Shown: positions 11,761 through 25,348 of the stretch, piece after piece
Layout of the letters: every line of letters starts with the position of its first letter
Numbering within the stretch: position 1 is the first letter of the stretch
From: Anoplopoma fimbria
Taxonomy: Eukaryota; Chordata; Actinopteri; Perciformes; Anoplopomatidae
Length of the DNA stretch: 64,000 nt
NCBI RefSeq assembly: GCF_027596085.1
Contig: NC_072449.1
Coordinates: forward strand, 23,453,522 to 23,517,521
Direction: 5' to 3'
Translations under genes and position numbers: made by a program
The notes under the pieces: model-generated
Databases searched by the model: none
What the model was told of the DNA's origin: nothing
Seen by the model: only the letters and a program-made list of their open reading frames with translations

Positions 11761-14700
11761 AGCTGAAACGCTGCTCACACTATTTTATCCTAATTATCTC
11801 TCATTATGGAGCTTTAACTGGAGCTTTTGTGTGGCTGCTAATGAAACACAGTGTTTGTTTTCCATGCATTAATATGTATTAGGTATATTATTTGACAGAT
11901 GCAAGCATATATGTGTATTTAGTGCACACATGCTGGCCACGGCTTAAGAGATATTAAATATGTAGTCGTAATGAGAAGGACATTTAGAGTAGGGCAAGGT
12001 TTTGTTGTTTGTATCAAAGACAATTAAATATTTAAGAAATGTCCAATTGATCTAATACAGGAGCCTACAGGACAGTCAGAGGTGACAGGTGCCCTCTAGT
12101 GGTAGAGCAGACACACAATGAATAATGTAATGTATCTCAGTGTGTTTTATGTTACAATGTTGCATTTATACATGATAACAAATAAAACCTCACATACTTT
12201 GTTACACAAAAAAACAAAACTGTGCATGCTTTTATGGCAGTAGAAATAAAGAGCACATCCACATTTTTAGCTTAATCTTTCACCTGCTGTATTGCCACTG
12301 GATTACATCATCATTACATCATCATACAATACAACACTGTTGAGGATCCATTTCCTCAGAAAACAATAAATAAGGATAATGATAACCTGCAAAAAAAACC
12401 TCAAATTATATTTGTACAATTATGTGATTTTGAATCAGGATCTTGATGAATACAGTTGGAGAAAAATAGATATTAATCTACATGATAAGTGTAATATATA
12501 ATCAAATATAATTATAGTTACCCTAATCATACCAAGTGATAATAGCAGTATGAAAACTACATAATAAACCAGGTGATTAATGGGAGAACAATGGGGAGTG
12601 TGGAGGCAGAATAAAAGAAAAGGTAATCTGACTCTCACTGAGAGAACCAGCATTATACTGTAGGTTAGTTATTCATTTTAAGATGGTGATTAATATCTTG
12701 TATTATTTTAAAGTCAACATTTCCGGTCATGATAAGGAGATCTCGTTCTATGTTTCCGGACACCCCCAGGAAACATTACATTCTGTGAAATAGGTTGCAT
12801 TTTTTAAACTGTTCAAAATGTCATTTCAGATATCCAGAAACCGGCAGACACCTGTGAGGATCATTCTTTCTTTTCGTGTGCCAATACAAGTTGTAACACT
12901 ATAAAATGTAAATATAACAAAGTTATATTAACTTGTATATACTCAGTACATTTAATTACATGTAAGTACAATTGAGGTAGTTTACTTGTGTAATTCCATT
13001 TTAAGGTACTTTATTCTTTTACTCCACTACATTTCAGAGGCAAACATTGTACTTTTTACTTCACTACATTTATTTGGCATCTTAAATTTCTTTGTAGATT
13101 GAGATTATTAAAACAAATGTAAACAAATATCAACTAATACATTAAGATGCATTATGTTATGGATTAAGTATATAAGAAAAAATAGCCCTTCAATTACCAA
13201 CTGCAACATCAGTGATGTACATATTAATGCATCACAAAATTATAAAAGGGTAATATAATATGTATTATTCTGAAATGTGCCATTCTGCACAATGAGTCAT
13301 TTTACTTCTATATTTTGATACTAATACTTAAATACTTAAATACTTCCACTGCATTTACAGTTTACAGTCTAGGTCATCTTATGATTACAGTTTACATGAT
13401 ATGTGTACCATCGCTTTTTAAACATAATACAAATGTCAGTGAGTTACAACGCAGACACATACCTGTGTCTGAAATCACAAATGTATTGTATAGTGCACCT
13501 TATTTACTGTCTACCATTTCTGTGAGTGTCCAAAGTGTCAGAGTGTGAAATTTATGCTCTATAAATAGTGCCACAAACTCCTACAATGCAACAAAAACCA
13601 TAGTGTCCAAGTATATGAACTTATGATCCTTACTGTTAAACCTTGTTCACATTTGTGGCATTGCCTATACTTTAGATTTTGTTTCGGTTTATTGATCTTT
13701 TTATAGTTTTTTTGTTATAGTTGCACTCTTTCTTACTTTGGACTGCAACTGCTGTACAACACTTTCCCTCAGGATATATAAAGTTCAATATTATTTTATT
13801 TAACACTACTGTCTGCTAAAATACCACAATACATATGGCTAATTTACATTAGTAAGCATATGTCAGTGATGGAGAAAATGTCGATATTAACATGTTGATA
13901 ATAACTTTATAGTTAAACTATTAAGTGCCTATTATATAGGGAGTAGTGAACAAGAGAAAAAGGGAAAAAGGGAAAAAGGGAGTTGTTTCGGACAGAGTCA
14001 TTAAGTCTTAAGAGGTTGATCAGTTGAACCATGAAAAACACATCGTTATCTGGTTTGAATGCTGCTGCTGAGTTACAAATGTATTGGAGGACTAATCCAA
14101 TAAAGCACAATGTGAGAACTGACGATGCGATCAATATTATTGTGTTTTTTTCTTTGGACTGATGATGGTCAAGTGGTTTTCATTCTTCTCGTTTCTCTGC
14201 ATTCTGTCATGTCCTTCACCAGTGGCTTAAGAGAACTCAAACCAGTTTGACTTTTTCTGGCCTTTATCATGCTAACGCTGCACGTGAGAGAGGACAATAG
14301 CTCGACACATGAAAGCTGACTAATGACTTCCTGTAATCCATCTTCAGTAACAGTGTTGCAACATTCTTTTAACTAACCTGGTGAGAGATACTCCTGTTGA
14401 AACACACAACGTTTGACCTTTTCTGTGCTTTGCTGCATGATATCAAACCGCAGAATGAAAGCAACATTCATTGTACTACTACTACTAGACAGAGAGAGGA
14501 AGACCAAGTGAGAAGTTGAGGGCGCAGCTGCGGCGTGAAAGGAAATCTTTCAACTGCAGCACAGACGGGCCGCTGGGAAGAGTTATATCCAGAGGAAGCT
14601 TCACCTTATGCCACTGCTGGGCTTCAGGGCGACCGCGTAGTGGGCGTGGGTTCGATTTTAGGACAAAATCATCTCGGAACAGGTTCCTCAAGCAAAGCTG

Positions 14701-16655
14701 AAACAGGAGGAATGGACAAGGGTGAAACATCAATAAGAGCTTAAACTAGTCATTTCAGTCATTTTTCAGCAATAATGTTAAAAAGGAGGAGGATTTGCTA
14801 CTTCTCATCATCATATAAGATAGTTCACTGAATATCTTTTGGACTGATGGGGGAATAAAACAAAGAGTTGGCTCCGGAAAATTTTAATATTTCACCATTT
14901 TGTGACATTGCTAAAACAAACAATTATTCAATTGATTGAGAAAATATTCAACAGAATAATCAGCAATTAAAATAATTGTTAATTGCAGTCCTAAACGTCC
15001 ACACATGATTTATCTTGTTGAACAGATTACTGTAGACTGATAAATCGATTAATTCCATTAATAGGCCGATAGTGGCCGACAATTAATTAAATATCGATAC
15101 ATTCTTGTCATGCTCTTTGACCTATATGAAACAGGATCCCCCCAGTTACATGTCTGTACTGGTAAACATGGTATCCATAACACTGTTAAAAGCTCACTTT
15201 GAGATTTCTGTTGCTATGATCATTTTTACTGTTTTTAAATTTTGGGTTGTTGTACTTTTTAAAAAGTAATACAATTTAAAGGGAGTGTTTTGAGGCCTTG
15301 GCAGGCAGAATTCCTGGTTCCAGTTTATTCTTATGTTTTTTTGTAGCTCACTTATGAGTTCTTGTATATGAAAGTTTAATTTTCTGGCTTTGAACTGTTG
15401 TGTTGAAGAGTTTTATTGTCCGATGACTAAATCATGTTGTAGATGCTTTTAGATGATTCATCAGTGACACCAGAATCTCACTAGAGACTTGTGTTAACTG
15501 TTACACTCCTATCACCTAGCCAGATTCCTTGTATGTGTAAGGTAGCTGGCAATAAACAAGTTTCTGATTCTGAGACAAGAGTCTGCTGTTCTCATAAACG
15601 ACCTGACTGTGCAGCACGAAGACCTCACAGACAAACTGAAGTTTTGGACTTAAATCAGCTCCACCACCAAACTTTGATTTTGTTGGTTTGTTAATAAGCT
15701 TTAAATAAGAAACAGACTATAGAGGGGAATTAAGTAACATTGTAGTAGGAGAATCAAACAATTTAGTTGTTTTTTTTACTAAAGACATGACTTTCACTCC
15801 ATTCATGATACAGTATGTGTTTAGTTCTATAACAAATCAAGGTGTTTGTAGGCTTCACTGCTTTTTGATCCTGTAATACTTAATCGAAAGTATATAATGT
15901 ACATGACAAAATGCCGTAACCCAGTTCTAAAAAGATGTATTATTATTCTTATCAGTTTATGGACTGGTTCGATCAGTATCAAACCTTGCTAATGACCTCT
16001 ATGAGTGTTAGTCCATGTTGATCTTCATGTCCTTGTCACATGATCCAGGTCAACCAAACATTTAAACAGCAGCCGTGTAGCCTGTAGCCAGCATCACCAA
16101 CATCTCTGTTGCTTATTAAATTGTGATGCAGTTTAATCTTCTCTAAATCTGCAGCTATTTTCAATTTGGAGTGTAGAGGGACGATTTAATCCCACCTTCA
16201 CTGTTTTTTCAGTTTTCATTAGAATCTGTGGTTTTGCAGAGAGGGACAGATTGCTGTTTTTTTGTTCCTCTCAGTAAGATGTCTCTGGCAATGTCATAAT
16301 AATTTTAGTCTACAATCAAAAGCCGCAATCCAAAATGATACTGAATTACTACATTTGGCCTGCAGATAGAAAAGTTCTAATCAATTGTAGCAAGAAGGAA
16401 CTATTTTTTAAATGTTTACAGAGCGACTGTGACTGGAAATGCTTTAAGATGTACGACTGCATGAAACAAAGCTGTCACGTCATCAGCCAGTGAGCTTTCA
16501 AACATACAAATGAGTCCTCTCATAATTCTTCATAAACATGCAACTCTATCGACACTTTCAAGAGAGGCTTGTCCCAACTTCAGCCTGTCTTTCATCTGGG
16601 GATTAGCACTCTCTCAGTTACATTTCACCACCATCCCAACATCTCACAGTGTTTG
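11761..16655. other. Intergenic between traf4 5' end and nek8 3' end
   Basis: No gene was recognised here. The left half is AT-rich and includes a tact-rich repeat (12930-13290). The part next to 16656 presumably contains the nek8 3' UTR, which runs leftward. Minus-strand polyadenylation-like hexamers occur (plus-strand TTTAAT near 16132 and TTTATT near 15412), but I cannot say which is used. A locally GC-rich patch at 14500-14740 is open in several frames but resembles no known protein. Confidence 0.6.
12930..13290 (-). repeat. Teleost 'tact-rich' interspersed repeat, copy a
   Basis: Runs such as 'ttactccactacatttcaga', 'gtactttttacttcactaca' and 'gaaatgtgccattctgcaca' identify a repeat family abundant in spiny-rayed fish. 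Its other orientation reads 'tggtggaagaagta', 'aagtaaaagtac' and 'tcattatgcagaatggccca'. Further copies are at 28258-28560, 29755-29935, 37790-38010, 42000-42330 and 46258-46510. There is no coding capacity; boundaries are approximate. Confidence 0.7.
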
Positions 16656-19600
16656 TTAACAAAGGCTAATAAGCGAAATATTACGTTTCACTGCCAGCAG
16701 AGTGTTGCCATGACAACAAGCCACCGATGTCACCGTGAATGGGTGGCTCTCGTCAAGCTGCACCGCTTTAGGTATCCCAGAATCCTCTTCTTTTCTTCCG
16801 AGGCGGCCTCGGGCCCCTTTCCCCAGGTGTACACCTCCCCATCTGTGGAGAGCAGGAGAAGAAGCTGGTCACTGTTTCTCACAGAAATCGTTAACTGACA
16901 GCTCTGTCTCTCCTGCAGCAGCAGCATAATGACTCTATCTGAAGGAAGCCAAAGCTGAACAAAGACTTCCCTCAACAAAGAAAACCTCCAGGCATGGCTG
17001 CCACTGCTGGCTTTCTCCCCGGGGAGCCAGTCACTGGCACAATATGGCATTTTACCTTTTAACCACCAAAACAGAGACTTACAGACACACAAACACACAC
17101 ACATCTGTTCTGTATCTGTTCACCCACGTGTTCAAAGAAGCAGAACAATGGTTTTGTATGTTAAGCCCATTGGCTTAAACCCTGTATTGTACTGCTTACC
17201 ATTATTCCAAACCATACTATATGTTCGATGTAACCATTAAACTTTCAGTTCATTTCAGTTTGACATCAAAATAAACTTCCAGAGACTTGAAAGAGTTAAA
17301 TAAAGCATCACAGTAAAAATGTAATCAACTGTTTTTTTAGTTCATGTTGCACCACTGTTGTGTGGTCACATGGTTGCTCACAGGGACTGAAGAAACTGGG
17401 TGACTCTCATTAAGTCCTCCTTTTTCCTCCAAAGCAACTAAACCACAGATATCTGAGCAATGTTATCTTAACTTCGTGCTGAGATGAACCCTGTTGTGTT
17501 TGCTTGTGCAACTCCTACTCTTGCATATCTCTAAAGGTAGTGATGGATTAACAATGAGAGTTTATCTTTTTTTTTTTTTTTAAATGCTTCTTTTGTGTAC
17601 AAGTGCTTGTTGGAAACTTTACAATCTCAAGACAGCTGCAGAAAAGCAACTGTTTTAATGCAAAACCATTAAATTCCTTATCATTTTTTTAAAAACTGAT
17701 TTGTCTTCAGGTATAATTACCAGACAACATGACCCTTCTATAAGACTAAGTTTCAGAAGTCTGGCTTTTTTGGTCACAACCAACTGAACGAGTTTGTAAT
17801 AACTACCAGCATCATTAGCATCATCAGTGACAAGAAATCTTTTTCCTGTCTCCCCTGATTTTGGCCACACCATGCCAGTAAATTTCGACAGATCTTCCGG
17901 TTTTCCTGGCACTCCTGTTAACTTTGTAGCACCTGGTATGTAGGAACAAATGACACCTATATCAGTTATTAGTTCAAGAATTCTGGGGACCTCACGTATA
18001 CCCCAGCCTTCAACCTATGGAGGTGTACAGGGCCTTTAAAAAACGAGCCAGTCAAAACATCAGTTATAGTAACTTCTACTCACCAGATCCGATAGCTAAG
18101 GAGAAAGCGTCTCCACAGGCAGCCATGGAGATGCCCTGCAGCCCGGGCACCGGGTAAGGAACACGGCTGCTACGACGGGAACTACATCCCATCTGACCAT
18201 GCTGGTTGCTGCCGAAGGTAAAACACTGCCCCTTCTCTGGAACATGTGGGTGAAAGTGTTTCATTTATGAAAATCAATATCAGTATTAAGACTTAATACA
18301 CTTTACAAATGTAAGTTTAGCTTTAGCACTATCGCTTTACTGTTGAACAGGTTGGAAGGGATCTTTTCAGCCAGCGTTTCACTCAATCTGGTGCTGCAGG
18401 AACCTAGAGAACTAGTGTGGCTATTGCTACATGAAACAGTGACCTACTGTTATTCCATATCATTATGGAGGCATCACTAAGAGATGCATCATTTGATCTG
18501 ATTCAAAAATCTGATTTGATTGACAAATGATGGGAATATTTTACCTGTAACAGCAACAGAATGCGATGTCCCAATGTCAATGTGAACAATCGTCTCACTG
18601 TTGAGTGGGGCTGATTGGACAGGAGTGTAAGAAAGGACTTCTTCCACCTGACTCAAGGGATTTGGTTCCTCTCCAACTGTTATCTTATCCAGCCCAAGCT
18701 TGTTGAACCTGATCACAGCAAAACAAAAAAATCCAGGTACTTATAACACAGAGAGAGGAGTAGAGAAGACTGCATTTATTATATTCGTTTAACTCACTCC
18801 TATAATATACAATGTATGTTAATTACAAAACCCTCTCATAATTTTCTTCCTGTTTCCTCATCTGCTGCAGCTAACTGCTGAGTCCTAGGTATCTGAACAA
18901 TGCTGTTCTACTGAGACCTGAAATGAATGCTGTTGTCTTTACTGTCCTACTCATACTCAACTTTACACATCTTGTCCAAGACCTCTGTGATAGACAGATT
19001 AACAATGACAGAAAAGTATTGTCATATGTTTCATTTTAAGAGAATGCTGTCTCACAGGTTTTGCACCAGGAAGGCATCTCTGATAATCATCTCACTTAAT
19101 CCATCACCACCCCATTCAGACACACTGTTCACAAAGGGTTCACATGATCATTAGCTCATGTCATTTAGTCATTAGAACATACGGCCATAGTTTTGGGAGG
19201 TTAAATATAATTACCTGTTGCTTCCACATGCCACAATGCTGCACTGGGTGCTGATAATCATGGAGCAGTCGACGCCACACACCAGCCTCTGGGCCTCAAA
19301 GTCCCCAGGTAAACATACCTGCTGTGGAGAGTTGTGGCTGTCTTGGGTGCCTAGCCCGAGGCGACCTTCCACACAGAGGAACAGAAACAAGGACAAAGAC
19401 CCAACAATCAAGCAGGGTGCTAAACATCTGCTGTCATATATCAATCACATACAAAACAAACACCAAAAGATGAATACTAAGATAAATTTGAAAACAACCG
19501 GTTTATTTACTACCATTGTCTCCTCTTCCCCAGGCAAATACTTCTCTTTCATTGGTCACAGCAAGTACGTGGGAAGCACCACATGACACCTGAACCAGCT

Positions 19601-22600
19601 CGTAGCCGAGAAGTGCCTCAACTATCTTGGGCTTGAGTAAAAAACAGAGCGAGAAAAAACAAAATGTCATCATTGTAATGTCAAAGTCAAAGATGTGTGG
19701 GAATGACGCATTGTGGTTGTCATTTCCTTTTTAAAGGTTAAAACGTCAAAATTAATTCTTATGGGACTTAATATGAGAAATAAATATATCCATCCAGTAG
19801 CCAGTTTATTAGGTACAACGCGCTAAAACCAACAGTGTACTGTTATACAACAGTCCTGCAATAAATCCTACCTTTATGACGGTTATAATGGAAAGTTAAG
19901 GAGGTGCTTGGATTCAACCTTATGATCATTTTGGAGGACAGAGTTTGTGGTGCTGTTCATCTATATTACATTATACTGAGATGTGTTTGTAATATTAAGG
20001 CAAATTTAATATATATTAGGTGAACATTTTTTTATAAACACAAGTAGAACTTATTGCAGGACTGTTGCAGCAGACTGCATTGTTTTTAGTCAGGTGTATC
20101 TACTGTAATAAACTTGCAACTGAGTTTACATTTAATATTAGTATTGTTTCCTTCGAATGGTGGACACGTACCTGTGTAACATCATTGAAGTTACCGTGTC
20201 CTAGACAGCCGTTGCTCCCGCTTCCAAACGTCATGATAATGCCTCTGTCTATAAATTGAAAATAAAAAGAAGGGATTAAAGACACTATTAGTTGATGACT
20301 GGAGGTGTATTCTTATGTAGACCAACACAATGCTTTTAATCCTCATCCAGAAACGCTAATCTGTGTCACTACAGTGAAAAGTGATGAAAGAGAGGCAACT
20401 GAGCTGAGAGGACGGGTCTTTAATCCTGTGTTATCGGCTCTGAAATACTGGATGGACTGACAGCAGCCTCCTAATGCACACTGACTAACAGAGCACCACA
20501 GTTTGAGCTCAAGAAAAACTGCAAACATGGAGAGGTTTATTTTCTAAACTGCTCCACGCTATCTGATCAAGTCTGAAAACAGAGCTGACTGTATCCACAC
20601 TTTGATATGTACATTCAAACGCTGCCTCTGTGCTTTACATCCATGTGGTGCTATGCTTGAGAGCAGAATAGACATTGATTTCCTTTAAAGAAGCTGCATG
20701 CTAAACTGACATGGGTGTGATTTCTCTGATGGTTATAAAAAGCAGAACAGCCCACTAACCTGTCATGCAAGTGGTAAAAAGATCGCCACAGGACACAGAC
20801 TTGATGGTGACTCCAGACTGACCCTCAAGAAAACGTGAGATGAATTGAGGCTGCATCTGCTCCACCACACCGGGCAGACTGGCCTCACCAGACCCCACTG
20901 ATGGAGCCTGTGACAATAAATGATAATTAGTCTTAATGGGAGCAAAACAGTGAGAATTTAACTGTGACCTGAAACACATAAGCAACTAAAATGTCAAATG
21001 AAGAATCCACCCTCTGATTCAACATTGGGAACCATCAATATGTGCTGTTTAACGCCTTCCAGCAGTTATTCTATTATTGAGTACCAATATTCCAGAGCCA
21101 GGATCATTTCACTCTATAGAATCGAATCCATTCCAAAAACATGTTGTTCTCAGCAAATTGGTTATGGCTGTTTGCACTGACGCAACTGCTGGTGTATAAT
21201 TTTCTGTCTTTGCCTCTTCAACACTGTATTTTCCCCCTCTAACGTGGCAGTTGAGTCTAAGAAGAAGATCTCTGAGGGGCTGAAGCCAAAACTAGATTTG
21301 TATCATTGATATTTTTGATGGCTGAAAAACAACTAAATGGAACTGAACTAGCAAGTTATAAAAATGCCAAACTGTATTTGGCAAGTTATCTGTGAGAAAA
21401 AGAAAAAAATGTAACCCAAGAGGGCAGAGTAGATGACAGCTTTTACTTAAAAATATGTTTTCTTTTATTTCGCATGACAGCATAGTAAACAAGTCAGAAA
21501 ATGTTTTTCAAAAAATGTACGGGTTAACACAGACCTCCCATGTAATCAGACGGCCAGACTTAGTCACCCCCATCTTCTGAGTGCGGCCCAGAGACACTTG
21601 AAGCACCTCAGTGTTGAGCATTGGCAGGCGGAGAGGCGCTGAGATTCCACTTCCCCATGTGTACACCGTTGACAGCGGGAGGGAATGCACCTTCCCCGAT
21701 CCTAAACCGAATGATCCATCTGTTTAAGCCCAAGAAATATAAATAAAGTTGTAATCAAAAAACAGTGATCTACCAGCTAGTTCTGTTTGTCAAATAACAG
21801 TGTTATGAGCCTGACCTCTGGACCTGTTGGTATGAACCCTTCCTCCTGGTCTACCGTGAGGACCAGTTTGCACAGTATACAGTGGTTTTTCAATCCTGGG
21901 ACATAGAAGAAGAAAGAACTCATGCACAAAATGTAGGAAATCTTAATCTCAAATCATGTGCATCAAAATGTCTGTCTCGTCATTAGTCATGGCAGTACCT
22001 GCGCATTTTGACATTGCCTATATCCGTGTAGAGATTGAGCAGGGGCCTGATGCATACGGGAAGAGCCATTATTTCATTGAGTTGAGGCCGTTTGGAGGGA
22101 TCCAGATTGAGCATGTTGAGGATGAGCTGTCGAAGTTCTGGGCTGTACCGGTCTGAAATCGGAGCAAATGTTCCGCTCATGATCTTCAGAACGAGGGCAG
22201 GTAGGTTCTGAAAGCAGAATTTAAGAGTGTTATACAGTGAATTCAAAAATACTTACCAGAAATATGTGAAATTCCCCAATCATCTAGGCAAAATCCCTGG
22301 CAAACGAGCGTGATTTTCAAATGTGATTTTCAAATTAGTACACCACTGTGGATTTGGCAATGAAAATATTTCAAAAGCTAACACAATCATAGTGCTATTT
22401 GAATCAATACATCCAAGTAAGCAGGGGATTTTTGTAAAGAAAATTATTTTCTTACAGCAGCCTCAAAGGCTCTCTTAAGACTCGCTAGCTCATAGAGCAC
22501 ACAGCCCAAAGCCCAGATGTCACTCTTCTGGTTATACGGCTTTCCCTCACACAGCTCTGGGGAGATGTAACATGGGGTACCGACCACCTGACGAGGGAAA

Positions 22601-24109
22601 AGAAAGAGGAATTGATTTGTGCTTTCACATGTGAGGAGGGATATGTTTGTTGCTTAAGTAATCACAGTTACAGACCAAAGGCAAATAAACACACCGTGTA
22701 GGCTTTGCTCTTGCTGACAAGGATTTTCGAGATGCCAAAGTCACCGATTTTGACGATCATCTGGTGCTTGTCAAGAAGAATATTCTGTGTCTTAAGGTCT
22801 CTGTGCAAGATAAGTTTGTTGTGTACGTGATACAGAGCAAGTAAGATCTGTACAAAGAAGTGAAGGATAGTGTCCTCGTCCAGCAGAGAGTTACAGCGCT
22901 TCTGTATGTAATCAGCCAAGGTTCCACCTGCATGAGGAAAACATTAAGAATAATAGAATAAAAAACAAGGATGACTTCTGTTCCTTAAAACCACAATAAC
23001 TTCAAAATCGATCAAGTTATTGGGTTGAGTTAACAACAGTGAGATGATGATATCAAAACCAGTAAGCAATGGATTTAACATGCTTTAAGAATGCAACAGG
23101 TGTAAAAAATGTTATTGTCAACAAAAAAGGGAATTGTGACCCATAAAATAAACATGTTGTGTACATAAATAGTAATCACAGTCAACTACAACAATGTAAA
23201 GGATGACCCAATAAATTGAAGATTTACCTAGTGGGGCAATGATAACAACATAGAATGGTAATGACAAATACTATACTCAAAACAAAACAATGACACAGAA
23301 AACATTTAAAAAACAGTATTCAAAAAAAAACAATTGAGAGACATTTGTCCTTCACTTTCAAAAACAAACAAACTTGCTGTGGCGGATCCACCAGCAAATC
23401 AACAACCTCAAATATTTGCAATAATGAAAATTGTAATTGTAAATCCAGACCGTTAGGAGCCTTAACAGCAAAGTTTTGGTCTTTAACCTGAACACAAGAA
23501 CTGAAGGAGCTTCATCAGGCTAATTACTGGCTCTGGGTGGTGCGGCACAAATTTTGGATTACTTCATCAAGAACTACCCTTTTTAACATAACACCTTTTA
23601 ATATAACAGCAAAGTTACCTGATCACCTCAAAACACCACCGGGCAGACTGATACTAGATGGTGACATGAGGACAAGAAGGTAAGGAAGGGCTCCATACCT
23701 GAACCATTGGAAAAGTGAACCGTTTGACAATGAACATAAGTGGGGCGTGTAATAAGATATTACAGTAAGCTTACCTGGTGCATACTCCATAGCTATCATC
23801 AGGGCTTTGTCTTCCAGGAAGTTCTCATAGTACTCTATGATATTTGGATGGTTGAGCAGTTTCAGGACTTGACACTCGTTCTGGGCCGCCAGACGTTCGT
23901 CTCGTGACATCTGCTCCACTGGGATCTCCTTCAGGATCACAAATGTCCCGTCGTTTCGCCTGCGGCAGAGGTGAACGATCCTGACAGGGGAGGGGAATCA
24001 AAAAAACTTAGATTAATATTTAGTTCCATAACCAAAACAGTAGTGGTGGTGATGATGATGATGATGATGAGGAGGGTGTGTAGTCGTCATGCATACAAAC
24101 GATCCTGCT

Positions 24110-24154
<45 letters not shown>

Positions 24155-24822
24155 ATGAGAGAGAGAACCTAATGTGAACAGGTGATTTGATCTCCTATTT
24201 TACTTTGTTAAGCATCTTGTATGATTTGAGGAAAAACTTATGTAAAGAAAGGTTGATGAGTGTGACAATGAATTGATGGGCCAAAAGTGTTTTTTACTTA
24301 AGTAAAAAATGCTTAAAATGTTCTTTAAATAACAACTTTATCTTTAACTTGTGAAGTGGAAGCACTAGTAATTCAGATGACTGCATTCAGTGTTCAGCTA
24401 GCCTAACTAGCTCAAATGTTAAAGACACAACTTACTAAACCTACCAAGCTTAACAAATAATCAACCCAGAGTGGATTTGTCTTTATGATTAATCACACAG
24501 CTCGCTTCAATATCCTTCAACAGAAGTTTTAATGTTAAACGTTCTGGTAACGTTGACTTTTCTAGAGATGTCTTCTTCCTCTTCTTCCTCTTCTTCCTCT
24601 TCTTCTTCTGAGGGCGGCGCAGATTTGTCTGACTCTGTTTTCCCATTTTAGGGATCTCTAGCTTTGTTACTTTACGCCTCACAAACACCGTTTTTTTTTA
24701 CACGTACAGTCGTAATAACAAATGTGTGTCGCACAAACCAGCCACAATGTGTAACTAACTAAACTCAGAGTTTACCCGAAAGCTCCTCTTCCGACAACTT
24801 TGATTTTCTCATACTTTTCCAT
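16656..24822 (-). CDS. nek8: NIMA-related kinase 8 (Nek8/NPHP9), 14 coding exons, -1 frameshift in last exon
   Basis: Nek8 is a Ser/Thr kinase of the ciliary inversin compartment, linked to nephronophthisis and laterality. Coding exons, 5' to 3' on the minus strand: 24822-24776, 23980-23775, 22927-22695, 22587-22456, 22207-21999, 21895-21816, 21719-21535, 20907-20760, 20248-20172, 19631-19514, 19365-19215, 18708-18545, 18236-18084 and 16842-16656. All junctions are GT/AG and every phase closes. The kinase domain shows the glycine loop VVGRGAFG (residues 9-16), HRDLK (126-130), DFG (147-149) and a [16 protein letters not shown] activation segment. RCC1-type repeats follow ([40 protein letters not shown]). 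In the last exon the frame breaks after WGKG at a run of four G near 16823; [11 protein letters not shown] then continues one frame over to the stop at 16656. With one more G the protein would be 696 aa, against 692 in human. As written it is about 671 aa with an unrelated tail. Similarity makes Nek9 unlikely. Confidence 0.95.
17410..17565. repeat. Intronic repeat pair, member 1 (nek8 intron 13)
   Basis: This segment resembles 18840-19015 in the neighbouring nek8 intron: 'atctgagcaatg', 'tgagatgaaccctgttg', 'actcctactc' and 'gattaacaatgagag' align with matching words there. It is a diverged dispersed repeat of unknown family and is non-coding. Confidence 0.5.
18840..19015. repeat. Intronic repeat pair, member 2 (nek8 intron 11)
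   Basis: This is the relative of the 17410-17565 segment, in the same orientation: 'tatctgaacaatgctg', 'tgaatgctgttg', 'cctactcatactc' and 'gattaacaatgacag'. Family unknown; non-coding. Confidence 0.5.
19795..20095. mobile_element. Teleost MITE-like repeat in nek8 intron 9
   Basis: The segment begins 'ccagtagccagtttattagg' and 'tacaacgcgctaaaac', continues 'caacagtcctgcaataaatc', and carries inverse words near its right end ('attgcaggactgttgcagca'). This matches a non-autonomous repeat seen across fish genomes. It lies between nek8 exons 9 and 10 and has no coding capacity. Confidence 0.65.
24050..24151 (+). repeat. (ATG)n and (TG)n microsatellites in nek8 intron 1
   Basis: A short GTG/ATG trinucleotide array (about 24045-24072) is followed, after a 40-nt gap, by about 19 TG dinucleotides (24113-24151). 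Both lie between nek8 exons 1 and 2. Confidence 0.9.
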
Positions 24823-24845
24823 CGCTGCTCCCAAACGTTTCCGCC

Positions 24846-24858
24846 GTCTCCAGGCAAC
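24846..24858 (-). promoter_or_regulatory. nek8: RFX X-box-type motif upstream of nek8
   Basis: The plus strand reads GTCTCC-A-GGCAAC; the minus strand reads GTTGCC-T-GGAGAC. This is two six-base half-sites around one spacer base and fits the metazoan X-box pattern RYYNYY-N(1-3)-RRNRAC. It ends 24 bp upstream of the nek8 ATG. RFX transcription factors drive many ciliary genes and nek8 is ciliary, so the position makes biological sense. Binding is inferred from the motif only. Confidence 0.6.
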
Positions 24859-25348
24859 CCGTCCCAACTACTACAGGAAGCAGCGAGGGACACAATTAGG
24901 CAAAGGGAAAACTCTCCTGCAAAATACATGGCAAACTGAAAAAAAGGAGTCTAATAGAAGTCACAGTAGCCTACTGTTTGTGGCACATGTTTTCCCAAAT
25001 GTTTTGAGTCACAGTGTCGAAGATTTTAGAGACACAGTAACAAAGTATTTTGTTTATAGAATTAATATAATATATATAATTAACAGTAAGGACAAGATAT
25101 GTATATGAAGATATATACAGAGTGAAAATGTGAAGCAAATCAGTTGAGATTTTGTGATATGAACTGAAGAAAGACATTCACTTAAGACATTCATGAAATG
25201 TCAATATAAGTAGTAAAATTGTCCAAAATTCCACCTGGCCAATGTGGAGATGTGATCAACATCTGCTGTAAAACAAGATTTAAATATTTACCAAAAACAA
25301 GGTTTCCCTTTCTTTTTCGAACAAGACTTTCAGTGTTCAATCAAATAG

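Noticed and set aside
14500..14744. GC-rich patch with a tRNA B-box-like 'gggttcgatttt' near 14649
   Set aside because: No A box at a proper distance and no cloverleaf could be drawn. Open frames in three frames reflect composition. Not enough for a tRNA or SINE call.
17655..17912. 85-codon open frame on the minus strand inside nek8 intron 13
   Set aside because: It does not match the RCC1 repeat expected at this point, is not needed for phase, and shows no recognisable domain. The true last exon is at 16656-16842.
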